Shown here: piece by piece, positions 51,479-61,087 of the stretch
Numbering within the stretch: the first letter of the stretch is position 1
How the letters are laid out: every line of letters begins with the position of its first letter
The notes under the pieces: model-generated
Seen by the model: only the letters and a program-made list of their open reading frames with translations
The model's database searches: none
Told to the model about the DNA's origin: nothing
Translations under genes and position numbers: made by a program
Assembly (NCBI RefSeq): GCF_002954445.1
Contig: NZ_MQWA01000001.1
Location: 2,611,666 to 2,675,665, forward strand
Reading direction: 5' to 3'
DNA length: 64,000 nt
Source of the DNA: Rubritalea profundi
GTDB taxonomy: Bacteria; Verrucomicrobiota; Verrucomicrobiia; Verrucomicrobiales; Akkermansiaceae

Positions 51479-52327
51479 TCACGGGAGAGCTGGCACGCTG
51501 AGCAGCACAGGATGGTGGTCGGAGGCGGCATGACCTTTTACGCCAGCGTTGGTGTCGACCTTGAATTGTGCATTTTTGATGGAGGCCGAGGTGAAAATGT
51601 GGTCGATGGGTAAACCTGGAACAAGCGCGGTCTTCCATTGACTGGACGAACGCACTTTTTGGGTGCCTAAGTTGGTTAGGTCTCCGGCGGCGAGAAGTTG
51701 GGTGACAGCGGGATTTTCTGTGGAGGCATTCAGGTCGCCCATGAGGATGAACGGGTCCTGCTGATGGGTGCGGGTTTTGATGGTCTTCAGCATCAGCGCA
51801 CCGGATTTAACCCGCGACGGCTGACTTTGGTGATCCCAGTGGGTGTTATAGATGTAGATGGCGTTCCCTTTTTTTGGGCCATTCAGTTTGATCAACCGCA
51901 CCCAAGTGCAGATACGGGTGTAGTTGTTGCCCCAGGTCCGACTGTTGGCGACAGCCGGGGTGTCGGACAGCCAGTAAGTGCCGTGCTCCTTCGGGTCGAG
52001 TTTCCAGATATTCCGATCATAGAAAATCGGGGAGTATTCTCCGCGTTTTTTTCCATCTTCCCTGGCTACACCGACATGGCTGTGGTCGGGAAGTGCTTTG
52101 TCTATATCGAGCAGTTGGTTATGCCTGACCTCTTGCAGGCCGATGATGCTGGCCTTGTTGTTGAGCAGATAGCCACTAAGCATGTCTTTTCTCTGCGGCC
52201 AATCCCGCGGGCCTTTGTCCCCCGCCGTGTCCTGGCGGATGTTGTAGGAAATGATGTTGAGAGGAGTCGGGTTGGCGAATAGACCGGTGCAGGCCAGAAA
52301 AAGAATGGTCAGTGTGCGCATCATCAT
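51479..52327 (-). CDS. Exported endonuclease/exonuclease/phosphatase-family protein
   Basis: 282 aa with a short signal peptide. The EEP fold is complete: NIISYNIRQD, IGLQEVRHNQ (metal-binding Glu), YNTHWDH, LMGDLNAS (Asp/Asn) and the final SDHHPV (catalytic His). Members act on nucleic acids, phosphoinositides or phosphosugars; an exported copy probably hydrolyses phosphodiesters outside the cytoplasm. No partner gene is adjacent. Confidence 0.88.
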   Translation of the reverse strand: MMMRTLTILFLACTGLFANPTPLNIISYNIRQDTAGDKGPRDWPQRKDMLSGYLLNNKASIIGLQEVRHNQLLDIDKALPDHSHVGVAREDGKKRGEYSPIFYDRNIWKLDPKEHGTYWLSDTPAVANSRTWGNNYTRICTWVRLIKLNGPKKGNAIYIYNTHWDHQSQPSRVKSGALMLKTIKTRTHQQDPFILMGDLNASTENPAVTQLLAAGDLTNLGTQKVRSSSQWKTALVPGLPIDHIFTSASIKNAQFKVDTNAGVKGHAASDHHPVLLSVPALP

Positions 52328-52456
52328 GGTTGGAGCTTACGATGAAAACCGTTAGGATACAGAAAAAAATAAGGGCCGAGAATTGCTGGAGTCGTCCGGG
52401 TACTTGAAAATTGGAATGGTATGGTTTGGTAGGGATGAATTTATTAGATCTATTTA

Positions 52457-52648
52457 TTACACGACATTTGCTGAGATGACTTCGATAAGTTTTTGAATGT
52501 CTTCAGCACTTGCCGAGTCACTCAGCTCAACGCCTGTGTTTTTTTCTTTGCTCGCTTTAGGTTGAGTAAGCTTGGGGGCGAGTGGCATGCTGGGGTCTTC
52601 AAAAGCGATGGGAAAGGTTGCTGAGTAGAGATATGGAACTCGGTTCAT
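52457..52648 (-). CDS. Small hypothetical ORF
   Basis: 63 aa, polar, Lys/Pro-rich middle and an acidic helical end (SASAEDIQKLIEVISANVV). No signal peptide or known domain. Codon pattern is plausible but there is no other support; it may be a remnant. Confidence 0.3.
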   Translation of the reverse strand: MNRVPYLYSATFPIAFEDPSMPLAPKLTQPKASKEKNTGVELSDSASAEDIQKLIEVISANVV

Positions 52649-52965
52649 TATAATGTTGCGGTCGGCCTGCCACCCGGATTTTTCAGATTAAGGTTCTGCA
52701 TGAACAGGCAAGGCCCAGAGAAATGATGTGATAAGGGCGAACTTGCAGATCGCGTTCTGTAAATTTAAAATACACATTTGAACTGACCATAGCGCTCAAG
52801 TCCTACGAGGCAACTATCCATGCTTTTCTGGGGGATGCGGAAGTTCGCGAACTCTAGATGAGATGACAAAATACGGGTAAAATATAACCTTCCTTTCTAG
52901 CAAGAATTAGCACAACCTCGCGTACAGTCCCTGTATCACGACCACTCAATTCACCAGTTTCACCT
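52649..52965. other. Intergenic region before the hexosaminidase
   Basis: 317 bp with a short ACCATAGCGCTCAAGTCCT stretch that resembles part of R2 (around 52787). Otherwise I see nothing in it. Confidence 0.4.
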
Positions 52966-54489
52966 ATGCAGCTTAGAATAATCACTCTCACTACCATCGT
53001 AGCCATCATCATGGCAGCCATAGTCCACGCAGCAGAGGATAGCTCCGAGCTGCCACTCGTGCCCTACCCGCGCCAGGTGACCTACGAAAAAGGCTCATTC
53101 ACACCAGGGAAAAAACTGACCCTAAGTTATGATGCTGGCGCTGCGGCGCTCAAGCCACTGGCCCAGACCATCGCCCAGGATCTCTCAGCCAACGGATTTG
53201 AGTGCGGCCACCACACCCACGGCACTAAGCCATCTAACTCGATCACCCTGCGCCTCCAGGATGACGGCAGCTTTGGCGATGAAGGCTACCGCCTCACGAT
53301 CGCTCAAGGCATCACCCTCACCGCCGCCACCCCAACAGGTATTTTCTGGGGCTCCAGAACTTTACTTCAGCTACTACACGCTGGGCCGCAAAACCCCATT
53401 GCCCAACTCACCATCAACGATGCCCCGGAATTCCTCCACCGCGGACTCATGATCGACAATGCTCGGAAGTTTCACTCGATCGATTTTCATCTAAAAATGA
53501 TCAAGCGCATGGCAGCACTGAAACTTAACCGTTACCAGATCCACTTCAGTGATCACCAAAGCTACACCCTGCCCAGCACCGCCTTCCCCACACTGCCCAC
53601 CAAGGATCAACACTACACCCGGGCTCAAATCCAACAACTCGTCGATACAGCCCATCAATACCACGTCCAGATCATCCCGGAAATCGACGTCCCGGGACAC
53701 GCAGCAGCCCTGATCCGCAGCATCCCATCGCTCGGATGCACGACAACAACTAACAACAAACCAGCAAGAAAACTCTGCATCGGCAACCCACAAACCTACC
53801 AAGCACTAGAAAAACTTTTCACCGAAGTTATGGACATGATCCCAGGTGACTACTGGCACCTGGGCGCCGACGAAGTCCACTATAACAACATTCAATGCAC
53901 AGCATGCCTCGCCACCATGAAAAGCCAAAAACTTGAGAACGGCACCCAACTCTACCACCACTTCATCAACCGGATGCATGACGTCGTCAAAGGCAAAGAG
54001 CGCACCATGTTTGTCTGGGAAGGGTTCGACCCAAAGGGCACTCCAAAAATCCATCCCGATATCATTGTTTGTCCGTTCGACATTAAACATAAAGGGCGCA
54101 TGCCTAGCGATTACTTCAACGCGGGGTATACCATCCTCAACACCGCGTGGTCGCCACTCTACGTCGCCGACAACATCTACATGTGTACTCCGGAAGCCAT
54201 CGCCCGGTGGTCGCCCTTCATGTTTGGAGCCGGCCGCAGCCCCCAGCCGTTTACTTACTGGAAAAAATTCAACCCGAAGACGCACCGCAACAAAATTATC
54301 GGTGCCCAGATGTGCTCATGGGACAACGAGGAGAAAGCAGAAGAAGGACTCCTCCTAGGAACAGGCCCCGGTTTTCCCGAATACGGGCGGCCTGCCCCAC
54401 GCCTGCCAATCATGGCCGAGCGTGTCTGGACTGGTACCCAGACTACAACCAAGAGCCTGCTCGAACGCACTGGGGCCAGTTATTGGTAG
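52966..54489 (+). CDS. Exported beta-N-acetylhexosaminidase (GH20)
   Basis: 507 aa. Signal peptide to about residue 22, an N-terminal GH20b-type domain (PLVPYPRQVTYEKGSF), then the catalytic barrel with RGLMIDNARKFHSIDF, HFSDHQSYTLPS, PEIDVPGHAAA and YWHLGADEVHY. Asp302-Glu303 is the substrate-assisted catalytic pair. Removes terminal GlcNAc/GalNAc from chitin-type or glycoprotein glycans in the periplasm or outside. Complete length; no linked transporter. Confidence 0.93.
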   Translation: MQLRIITLTTIVAIIMAAIVHAAEDSSELPLVPYPRQVTYEKGSFTPGKKLTLSYDAGAAALKPLAQTIAQDLSANGFECGHHTHGTKPSNSITLRLQDDGSFGDEGYRLTIAQGITLTAATPTGIFWGSRTLLQLLHAGPQNPIAQLTINDAPEFLHRGLMIDNARKFHSIDFHLKMIKRMAALKLNRYQIHFSDHQSYTLPSTAFPTLPTKDQHYTRAQIQQLVDTAHQYHVQIIPEIDVPGHAAALIRSIPSLGCTTTTNNKPARKLCIGNPQTYQALEKLFTEVMDMIPGDYWHLGADEVHYNNIQCTACLATMKSQKLENGTQLYHHFINRMHDVVKGKERTMFVWEGFDPKGTPKIHPDIIVCPFDIKHKGRMPSDYFNAGYTILNTAWSPLYVADNIYMCTPEAIARWSPFMFGAGRSPQPFTYWKKFNPKTHRNKIIGAQMCSWDNEEKAEEGLLLGTGPGFPEYGRPAPRLPIMAERVWTGTQTTTKSLLERTGASYW

Positions 54490-54596
54490 CCTGAAAGGCC
54501 AAGAAGAAGGGTTACCCCATCCTTAGATTTTAACACCGAGCCATGGGGATTCTTTTTGGCTGCAAATGGGTAGGTGAATTGTTAACGTCCTGAATC

Positions 54597-56024
54597 ATGG
54601 CTCGAATTCTCTTCATTATCATAGGACTATTAGCGCTCAACGGGTGTGGTACGCTGCCCCCGGTAGTGCATGAAGTGAAAGAGATGAGTTTGCAGGCTCC
54701 AGCTGATAGCCCCCTGGTGAAAGCATCTTTGGAGGTTACCCAGCGAGGTAATCAATCACATTTCTTGTTGATCAATGCTGCGAATGAAGCGCTCAATTGG
54801 CGTTTGGCTTTGATTGACTCAGCCGTCAGCTCATTGGATATCCAGACGTTCTTATGGAATGATGATGTCAGTGGCGCTCTCGTTTTTAAACGAGTCCTGA
54901 AGGCCGCCGATCGCGGAGTGAGAGTGCGGTTATTGGTGGATGACATCTGGCTCACATCTGACAGTGCAGGACTCGCCGCGCTTGAGGCTCATCCTAATCT
55001 AGCGATCCGTCTTTATAACCCGAACAAAGTCCGTGCGAACGCCTTTGGACGAACCGTCTATTTCTTGGTGAACTATTCCGTGATGAACCGTCGGATGCAT
55101 AACAAAACCTTCATTGCGGATGGAGTGTTTTCTATTAATGGAGGACGGAATATAGGGGACAATTACTATGGGTTATCAAAAAAATATAACTTTCGGGACC
55201 TCGATGTTCTGACCACTGGAGCAGTGTTGGAGCAAGTAAATTATGAGTTCGATCGATTCTGGAATAGTGCTTCAGCCTACCCCGCGAGTCGCCTATCAAA
55301 TAAAGCAGAATCGTTTGATCTACAGGAAGGATACGCTAAATTGCAGTACAGAGTCCTACATAATAAAGAGACGGAGCTGAAATCTTACCCGAGCTATTCC
55401 GCGAACTGGGATAGTAGATTGCAAAAGTTGAAACTGCAGATGGTTACTGGTGAAGCTGAGTTTATCGGGGACGACCCTCTAGGAGAAGACCGTGCTGTTG
55501 TGGATAATTTGACAGAATCCTTGGCCTCAGCCAAGCGTGAGATCATCATTGTGTCTCCTTATTTTATTCCTTTAAGCGCATCATTTGAAAAATTGGGAGC
55601 AATGACTAAGAAGGGAGTAAGAGTCAAAATTCTGGTCCCTTCTCTGGGGGCGAATAACCATACGATGGCTCACAGCCATTACCGAAAGTATAGGACGGCA
55701 ATACTCGATGCAGGCTGTGAGCTGTACGAATATAATTTTCAACCGAGTCAGCAACAGCGGGACCTTTGCGATGTGTCACCCGTCATCGCGCCATTTATCG
55801 GAATGCATATGAAGGCCGTGATGGTGGACCGTGAGTACTGTTTCATAGGCTCGCTGAATATGGACCCTAGAGCGATGGATCTCAATACCGAGGAAGGTCT
55901 TTTTATCAAATCTCCGCAGCTTACAAGTAAGCTATATTCTCAGATCTCTGAAATGGTGAAGCCTGAGAATTCTTGGAAGTTAGAGTATGATTCTAAGGGT
56001 GAGATTGTATGGAAGGGAGCCTAG
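54597..56024 (+). CDS. Phospholipase D-family lipoprotein (cardiolipin synthase C-like)
   Basis: 475 aa. Lipobox LALNGC (Cys17) predicts a lipoprotein. Two HKD motifs: HNKTFIAD (168-175) followed by NGGRNIGDNYY, and HMKAVMVD followed by GSLNMDPRA. Overall similar to YmdC/ClsC, which makes cardiolipin from two phospholipids. Start chosen for the signal sequence. The exact lipid reaction is inferred from the family. Confidence 0.87.
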   Translation: MARILFIIIGLLALNGCGTLPPVVHEVKEMSLQAPADSPLVKASLEVTQRGNQSHFLLINAANEALNWRLALIDSAVSSLDIQTFLWNDDVSGALVFKRVLKAADRGVRVRLLVDDIWLTSDSAGLAALEAHPNLAIRLYNPNKVRANAFGRTVYFLVNYSVMNRRMHNKTFIADGVFSINGGRNIGDNYYGLSKKYNFRDLDVLTTGAVLEQVNYEFDRFWNSASAYPASRLSNKAESFDLQEGYAKLQYRVLHNKETELKSYPSYSANWDSRLQKLKLQMVTGEAEFIGDDPLGEDRAVVDNLTESLASAKREIIIVSPYFIPLSASFEKLGAMTKKGVRVKILVPSLGANNHTMAHSHYRKYRTAILDAGCELYEYNFQPSQQQRDLCDVSPVIAPFIGMHMKAVMVDREYCFIGSLNMDPRAMDLNTEEGLFIKSPQLTSKLYSQISEMVKPENSWKLEYDSKGEIVWKGA

Positions 56025-56113
56025 GAGCATCCCCTAACTACTCAGCCGGCACGTGGCTTTTCCCAGCGTCTTGTCGATTCCTTCGCTCGGTGGCTACCGA
56101 TAGAGAGTCAGCT

Positions 56114-56863
56114 CTAGAATGTTAGGCATTCCCCGTCTGCTGGAATCAATAAGCGTTTAGCTGAGATTCCAGCGTCTTCAGCGGCCTGGTGCAATGCTGT
56201 GCGGGTCACTGGACAGTGATCGAGCGCTTCTAGATGGATCGCGATAATTTTGGACTTCGGGGCCAGTTCGCAGACTTCTAATGTTTGCTCAATGTCCATA
56301 ATGATTGGTGGTGCGTCTGGGAAGTGGGCTCCGCCAGAGTTGGTGATTATGATGTTGGGCTTACGGACTTGGAGGAAGTTTCTAACCTCTGAGGTCATCA
56401 CCGTGTCTGCAGCGATGTAGAGCGATGGCCTGTTTGGGGCACTGAGCAGAAATCCTGTGACGTGGCCCATGCGGGTTAACCAATCTCCTGTTCCGTGCTG
56501 AGCAAATGTGGCTTCAATGGTGATGCCTTCCCACTCGATTGGGTCCTTGAGTGCTGAGACGTTGGTGAAGCCTTTTCCTTCGATGTTTGGCTGATCGACA
56601 GGGGAGCAGATGACCGGCAGAAACTTAGCTAGAGCTTCTTGAGCGGGTTCATCAAAATGGTCTGGGTGGAGGTGGGTGAGAAGGATAAGTTCCGTGCCGG
56701 CTACGATTTCTTCCTTTGATAAGGGGAGTTCGACAGTAGGGTTCGGGGCGATTCCAGCAAATGCGGGAAGGGCTCCTTTAGGGGAGAAGAAGGGATCTAG
56801 AAGAATACGGTGCCTGTTATAATCTATACAGAGTGTGGCGTTGCGGATCAGTTGGATTTTCAT
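56114..56863 (-). CDS. MBL-fold metallo-hydrolase
   Basis: 249 aa. THLHPDHFD (His64, His66, Asp68, His69) is the zinc-binding signature, with further ligands in ATFAQHGTGDW, YIAADTV and the late IAIHLEALDHC. It resembles UlaG/UPF0173-like beta-lactamase-fold hydrolases. Substrate unknown. Cytoplasmic; no signal peptide. Confidence 0.85.
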   Translation of the reverse strand: MKIQLIRNATLCIDYNRHRILLDPFFSPKGALPAFAGIAPNPTVELPLSKEEIVAGTELILLTHLHPDHFDEPAQEALAKFLPVICSPVDQPNIEGKGFTNVSALKDPIEWEGITIEATFAQHGTGDWLTRMGHVTGFLLSAPNRPSLYIAADTVMTSEVRNFLQVRKPNIIITNSGGAHFPDAPPIIMDIEQTLEVCELAPKSKIIAIHLEALDHCPVTRTALHQAAEDAGISAKRLLIPADGECLTF

Positions 56864-57001
56864 AGGTACTAGAAATTACGTATCGAGTACTCTAATCCAC
56901 TAGCATAGTGAGGTAAAGAAGATCTCTCAGAGTTCTTGATTTCAGCTCTACAGCTTAATTTTAAAAGCTTTGGGAAGGTAAGGGTTCGTGCTGCTAGAGT
57001 A

Positions 57002-57034
57002 TAAAAATGGCAGCTCCATCACTGGAGCTGCCAT
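57002..57034 (-). terminator. Rho-independent terminator after ilvE
   Basis: A perfect 12-bp stem (ATGGCAGCTCCA/TGGAGCTGCCAT) with a 4-nt loop. On the minus strand it runs into TTTTTAT. It lies about 30 nt after the aminotransferase stop codon. Confidence 0.9.
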
Positions 57035-57062
57035 TCTAAAAGGGAGTCTAAATTTTACAACA

Positions 57063-57944
57063 CTAGACGCAGGGGGTGCCTTCGCTGTTGGCTAGGGCAC
57101 GGAAGTCTTCCACGAGTTGCTTGGAAATCGGGCCCGGAGTTCCATCGCCGATTAGACGTTGATCGTACTTCACCGCAGGAATCACCTCGGCCGCAGTGCC
57201 GGTGAGGAAGATTTCGTCTGCCGTGTAGAGATCGTAGCGAGTCATCGACTTCTCAGTGAGCTCAAGTCCTGCATTCTGGCAAAGTTCGAAGATGACCTGG
57301 CGGGTGATGCCGTCGAGCGATCCGTCAGAAACCGGAGGAGTGTAGAGCTTGCCTTTTTTGATGACGAAAACGTTGTCGCCTGTGCATTCAGCTACGTAGC
57401 CTTGCTCGTTGAGCATGACGCCTTCGATGACACCGGCTTGGATACATTCGATCTTTGCCATTATGTTGTTGAGGTAGTTGAGTGACTTCACCTGTGGGCT
57501 GAGTGAACCAGGAGTTGGACGGCGAGTCGCACAGGTAATGAGCTCTAGTCCCTTGGTATAGTTTTCCTCAGGGTAGAGCTGGATAGCCGCTGCGATGATG
57601 AACATCGATGGCTTTGGGCAGAGGTATGGATTGAGGCCGAGACCCCCCTCACCGCGAGTGATTACTAGGCGGATGTAGCCGTCTTTGAGACCGTTGGCCT
57701 TCACTGAGTCGACAGTGGCTTGGCAAATTTCCTCCAACGTCCATGGCAGCTCCATGTGAATGGCTTTGGCTGAAAGAATAAGGCGCTCGATGTGCTCTTC
57801 GAGACGGAAGATGCGGCCGCTGTAGAAGCGAATACCTTCGAAGATGCCGTCACCGTAAAGTAGGCCGTGGTCAAATACGGAGATCTTGGCGTCGGCCTTG
57901 TTGACGATTTCGCCGTCGAGCCAGATTTGTTGCGTGTCGCTCAT
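57063..57944 (-). CDS. ilvE: Branched-chain amino acid aminotransferase
   Basis: 293-aa fold-type IV PLP enzyme that transaminates Val, Leu and Ile with 2-oxoglutarate. DHGLLYGDGIFEGIR, the lysine region VKSLNYLNNIMAK, GYVAECTGDNVFVI and EIFLTGTAAEVIP are the usual landmarks. D-amino-acid aminotransferases share the fold, but this combination favours IlvE. Confidence 0.92.
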   Translation of the reverse strand: MSDTQQIWLDGEIVNKADAKISVFDHGLLYGDGIFEGIRFYSGRIFRLEEHIERLILSAKAIHMELPWTLEEICQATVDSVKANGLKDGYIRLVITRGEGGLGLNPYLCPKPSMFIIAAAIQLYPEENYTKGLELITCATRRPTPGSLSPQVKSLNYLNNIMAKIECIQAGVIEGVMLNEQGYVAECTGDNVFVIKKGKLYTPPVSDGSLDGITRQVIFELCQNAGLELTEKSMTRYDLYTADEIFLTGTAAEVIPAVKYDQRLIGDGTPGPISKQLVEDFRALANSEGTPCV

Positions 57945-58159
57945 AATGAATGTGAATGAATGTGATTTTTTCTGGAAAGTACGGGAATGTAGCCCGAATG
58001 CAACTCACGATTCGTACATTTATCAGCATTGGTTTTTCGCTTAGTCTCAAGGTGCTAAGTATTTCAACTCACTCATTGAAGCCGTATCAGAGGCTTAGGA
58101 AATGGCGAATCGAGAAAATCACCCTTTTCACTGGCTGAAATACACGTAGTCTATAGCGA

Positions 58160-58669
58160 ATGGAAACTTTGCTAGAAATACTCTCACACCCTTTTAGTTG
58201 GGGGCTTTTACTCGGACTCGGACTGGTCATCTTTGTTTGGAGGTCAGGAGCTAAGGATAGAAAATTTCTTAAGGCCGAGCTAAAGCGGATAAAAGAAGAG
58301 AATTCTGAACTACAAGGTCACCTCAATACTCAGCTCAAGATCAACGCCAAGGGCAACGAGTTGTTGCAGAATCAGCTCGATGAGCTGAGAGAGCAGAACG
58401 AGACACTCCGAGTCAACCTCAGCACTGTGCAGCAAAAACCTGGGAAAGCCGAGCTCCGTAGGCTCGAAGTCACGGAAGCTGCCATCAGTGTGATGCGTGA
58501 GCAAGCTCCTGGATTTGCCCAAGCGTGGGAAAAAGCACTACGCGAATCCGAAGACGACTATGTTGCCGCTGAAGGTGGGCTCAAAAAGCTCATGCGTAAA
58601 GTGGTCCCAAGTTTTCGCGCCACCCCAGATACTGGTGGGAAAAAGGTGGAGGAGATCGAGGGTAGGTGA
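58160..58669 (+). CDS. Membrane-anchored coiled-coil protein
   Basis: 169 aa. One N-terminal membrane helix (SWGLLLGLGLVIFVW), then a long charged coiled coil (~35-110) and a short globular end (EQAPGFAQAWEKALRESEDDY). No named domain recognised. Stands alone between ilvE and fetB; function unknown. Confidence 0.7.
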   Translation: METLLEILSHPFSWGLLLGLGLVIFVWRSGAKDRKFLKAELKRIKEENSELQGHLNTQLKINAKGNELLQNQLDELREQNETLRVNLSTVQQKPGKAELRRLEVTEAAISVMREQAPGFAQAWEKALRESEDDYVAAEGGLKKLMRKVVPSFRATPDTGGKKVEEIEGR

Positions 58670-58730
58670 TTTGAGATCTAAGATTTGAGATTACTGACGT
58701 AACACAAGTTCATCCGAGTAGGCGATGGTC

Positions 58731-59504
58731 TCAGAGCTTCAGCTGGTGCGTCTTAGTGAAGAATTGGCGGTAGGTGAGGAAGGTGGCGATCATCGAGGCA
58801 AACGCCGCAGCGCCCACCAGCATAAACATCACCACGATTTGTAGCTGGACGGCTTCCATTGGCGGACTTCCGGCGAGGATCATACCAGTCATCGCACCAG
58901 GGAGCGCAATTAGGCCGACGGTTTTGGTGCTGTCGACCAATGGCGTCATGCCCGTTGCTAGAGCGGTACGGAGTTGGACTTGAGCGGCGACTCGACTGGG
59001 GGCTCCTAGAGCAAGTGCGGATTCTATCGCACTGCGAGAACTTTTGAGGTCATCCCGAAGACGGGCCATGCTGAGGCTGGTTGCAGTCATAGCATTGCCA
59101 ATGATCATGCCGGCAATGGGAATGACCGACTGTGGCGTCGGCTCAAAAACATTGAGTGCGAGTAAGGTGCCAAGAGTCAGAGCTAAGCTGGTGCTGATAG
59201 AAAGGAGGGCTATCGTGCGGGCCTTTGGAATCGACTCAGCGCGTTTCCCTGAGGTTAGCCCCGCTACTGTGAGCATGACGCCGACGATCACACCGATCCA
59301 CAGTGGGTTGTCGCTGTCGAATATAAGCTGCAGCGCGTAACCAATCGCAATCAACTGCACAAAAGCGCGGACCACAGCCACCGACATGCTTTTTTCTAGG
59401 CCAATTTTTTGCCAATAGGAAATACCGATGGCGAGGCTGACGAGAGTCAGGGCTCCAAGTATACCTGGCAGGCGGGGGAGTAATTCTGAAAGAATATCGA
59501 GCAT
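58731..59504 (-). CDS. fetB: Iron-export-type ABC transporter permease FetB
   Basis: 257-aa UPF0014/FetB permease with about seven helices. Conserved GMIIGNAMTATSLS, the long cytoplasmic helix IESALALGAPSRVA and LPGAMTGMILAGSPP are diagnostic. In E. coli FetAB exports iron and eases peroxide stress. It starts 7 nt after the ATPase gene stop. Confidence 0.9.
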   Translation of the reverse strand: MLDILSELLPRLPGILGALTLVSLAIGISYWQKIGLEKSMSVAVVRAFVQLIAIGYALQLIFDSDNPLWIGVIVGVMLTVAGLTSGKRAESIPKARTIALLSISTSLALTLGTLLALNVFEPTPQSVIPIAGMIIGNAMTATSLSMARLRDDLKSSRSAIESALALGAPSRVAAQVQLRTALATGMTPLVDSTKTVGLIALPGAMTGMILAGSPPMEAVQLQIVVMFMLVGAAAFASMIATFLTYRQFFTKTHQLKL

Positions 59505-59511
59505 GGTGGAT

Positions 59512-60285
59512 CTAATTTGGTTGGTTCTCTTTCTGACTACTTAATTTGCCTTTAGCGAATTGCTCAGTCCAATGGTGATGGACTCCCGTGAGTAAATGTT
59601 CGGGCGTTCCTGTCTCTATGATTTTTCCATCTAGCATCAATGCGCTAGTGTCAGCAATACGTTCGACTTGCTCCATCGAATGGGACACCAGAACGATCGT
59701 CATTCCTAACTCATCACGCAGACGGATGAGGGTTGCCTCAATCGTTCGTGTCGCCGCGGGGTCGAGCGCGCTGGTCGGTTCATCGAGTAAGAGAACCTCT
59801 GGTTTGTTCGCTAACGAGCGAGCGATGGATACGCGCTGGGCTTGTCCACCTGAGAGTTTCTGAGCATCTTTGTCGAGCAGGCTAGGATCCAAGCTAACCA
59901 GTTCGAGAAGCTCTTTCATCCGCGGTCGGTCAATCTCCTGACCCAGTGAGCTCGGTCCAAAGGCTAGATTCTCAGCAATGCTTCCAGCAAACATCGTGGC
60001 ACTTTGCATCACCATGCCGACTCGTGCCCGTAGTGTGAGTACATCGATGTCGGTTATGTCGACTCCATCTAACCTGATCGATCCTTTAGTTGGTTCAATG
60101 AGTTTGTTGAGGCAACGGAGGAGTGTCGATTTCCCACAGCCACTGGGGCCAATCAGGGCGTTGATTTTGCCCGCAACAATCGTGTGAGAAAGGCCATCTA
60201 GTACCACAGCTCCTCCACCGAGGGATACTGTCAAATCACAGATCTCAAACGTCGCCTTACCCTCTACCTGATGTCCTTGAGTCAT
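59512..60285 (-). CDS. fetA: ABC transporter ATP-binding protein FetA
   Basis: 257 aa. Walker A GPSGCGKST (46-54), signature LSGGQAQR, Walker B VLLLDEPTSALD, and the H-loop VLVSHSMEQ are intact. Assigned to FetA because the FetB permease follows directly; the ATPase alone would be less specific. Confidence 0.88.
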   Translation of the reverse strand: MTQGHQVEGKATFEICDLTVSLGGGAVVLDGLSHTIVAGKINALIGPSGCGKSTLLRCLNKLIEPTKGSIRLDGVDITDIDVLTLRARVGMVMQSATMFAGSIAENLAFGPSSLGQEIDRPRMKELLELVSLDPSLLDKDAQKLSGGQAQRVSIARSLANKPEVLLLDEPTSALDPAATRTIEATLIRLRDELGMTIVLVSHSMEQVERIADTSALMLDGKIIETGTPEHLLTGVHHHWTEQFAKGKLSSQKENQPN

Positions 60286-60353
60286 TACTACTCATTTATT
60301 CATAGGAGAGTTTGGAATGCGAGGCAATTTCCGAGACTCTTGGTCAGTGGCTA

Positions 60354-61034
60354 TTAATTCGTGGCAGTCTCATTAGAAGAGATGTTACCATCTTTGACGA
60401 TCAGTGTGCGATCGCCGAATTTTGCTAGGCTGAGGTCGTGGGTGACGACAACGAGAGTAGTATGATCTTCGCTGGTGAGTTCTAACAATAGCTTCATCAC
60501 TTGCTCGCCATTTTTCGAGTCGAGGTTACCAGTGGGTTCGTCGGCGAAGATGATTTCGGGCTTGTTGACTAGGGCGCGGGCGATGGCGACGCGTTGTTGT
60601 TCGCCGCCGGAGAGTTCCGCTGGAAGGTGGTCGTAGCGGTGGCTGAGGCCAACGCGATCGAGAGTTGACTTAGCTGCAGATTCGTCACCTTTGCCGCCAA
60701 TCATCGCTGGGATCATCACATTCTCTAGCGCGGTGAGCTCGGGCATTAGGTAGTAGTTCTGGAAAATGTAGGACATCCGCGCATTGCGCAGTTTTGCCTG
60801 TTGGCGTTTTGAAAGTTTGTAGAGGTTCATTCCGTCGATGTGTACAGCGCCCTGTTCCGGGCGCTCCAATCCAGCGAGGGTGTACATCAGCGTTGTTTTA
60901 CCAGCGCCAGATGGGCCGCAGAGGAAAATCTTTTCACCTTTCTGTATAGTGAGGTCGATGCCGCGAAGGACTTCGATACGCTTTTTGCCGACGGAATATC
61001 CGCGGTGCAGGTCAGTGGCTGTGATTAGGCTCAT
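60354..61034 (-). CDS. LolD/MacB-family ABC ATPase without permease
   Basis: 226 aa. Walker [18 protein letters not shown], Walker [16 protein letters not shown] and VVTHD. The Q-loop [14 protein letters not shown] is typical of LolD/MacB/FtsE-type ATPases. No LolC/E permease is within the window. It may serve lipoprotein release if its partner is elsewhere. The repetitive GTGTGAAGTGTG upstream is probably spacer. Confidence 0.85.
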   Translation of the reverse strand: MSLITATDLHRGYSVGKKRIEVLRGIDLTIQKGEKIFLCGPSGAGKTTLMYTLAGLERPEQGAVHIDGMNLYKLSKRQQAKLRNARMSYIFQNYYLMPELTALENVMIPAMIGGKGDESAAKSTLDRVGLSHRYDHLPAELSGGEQQRVAIARALVNKPEIIFADEPTGNLDSKNGEQVMKLLLELTSEDHTTLVVVTHDLSLAKFGDRTLIVKDGNISSNETATN

Positions 61035-61087
61035 GGCGGGGAGTGTGAAGTGTGAAGTGTGGAGTGTGAAGGCCTAACTGATCACTT

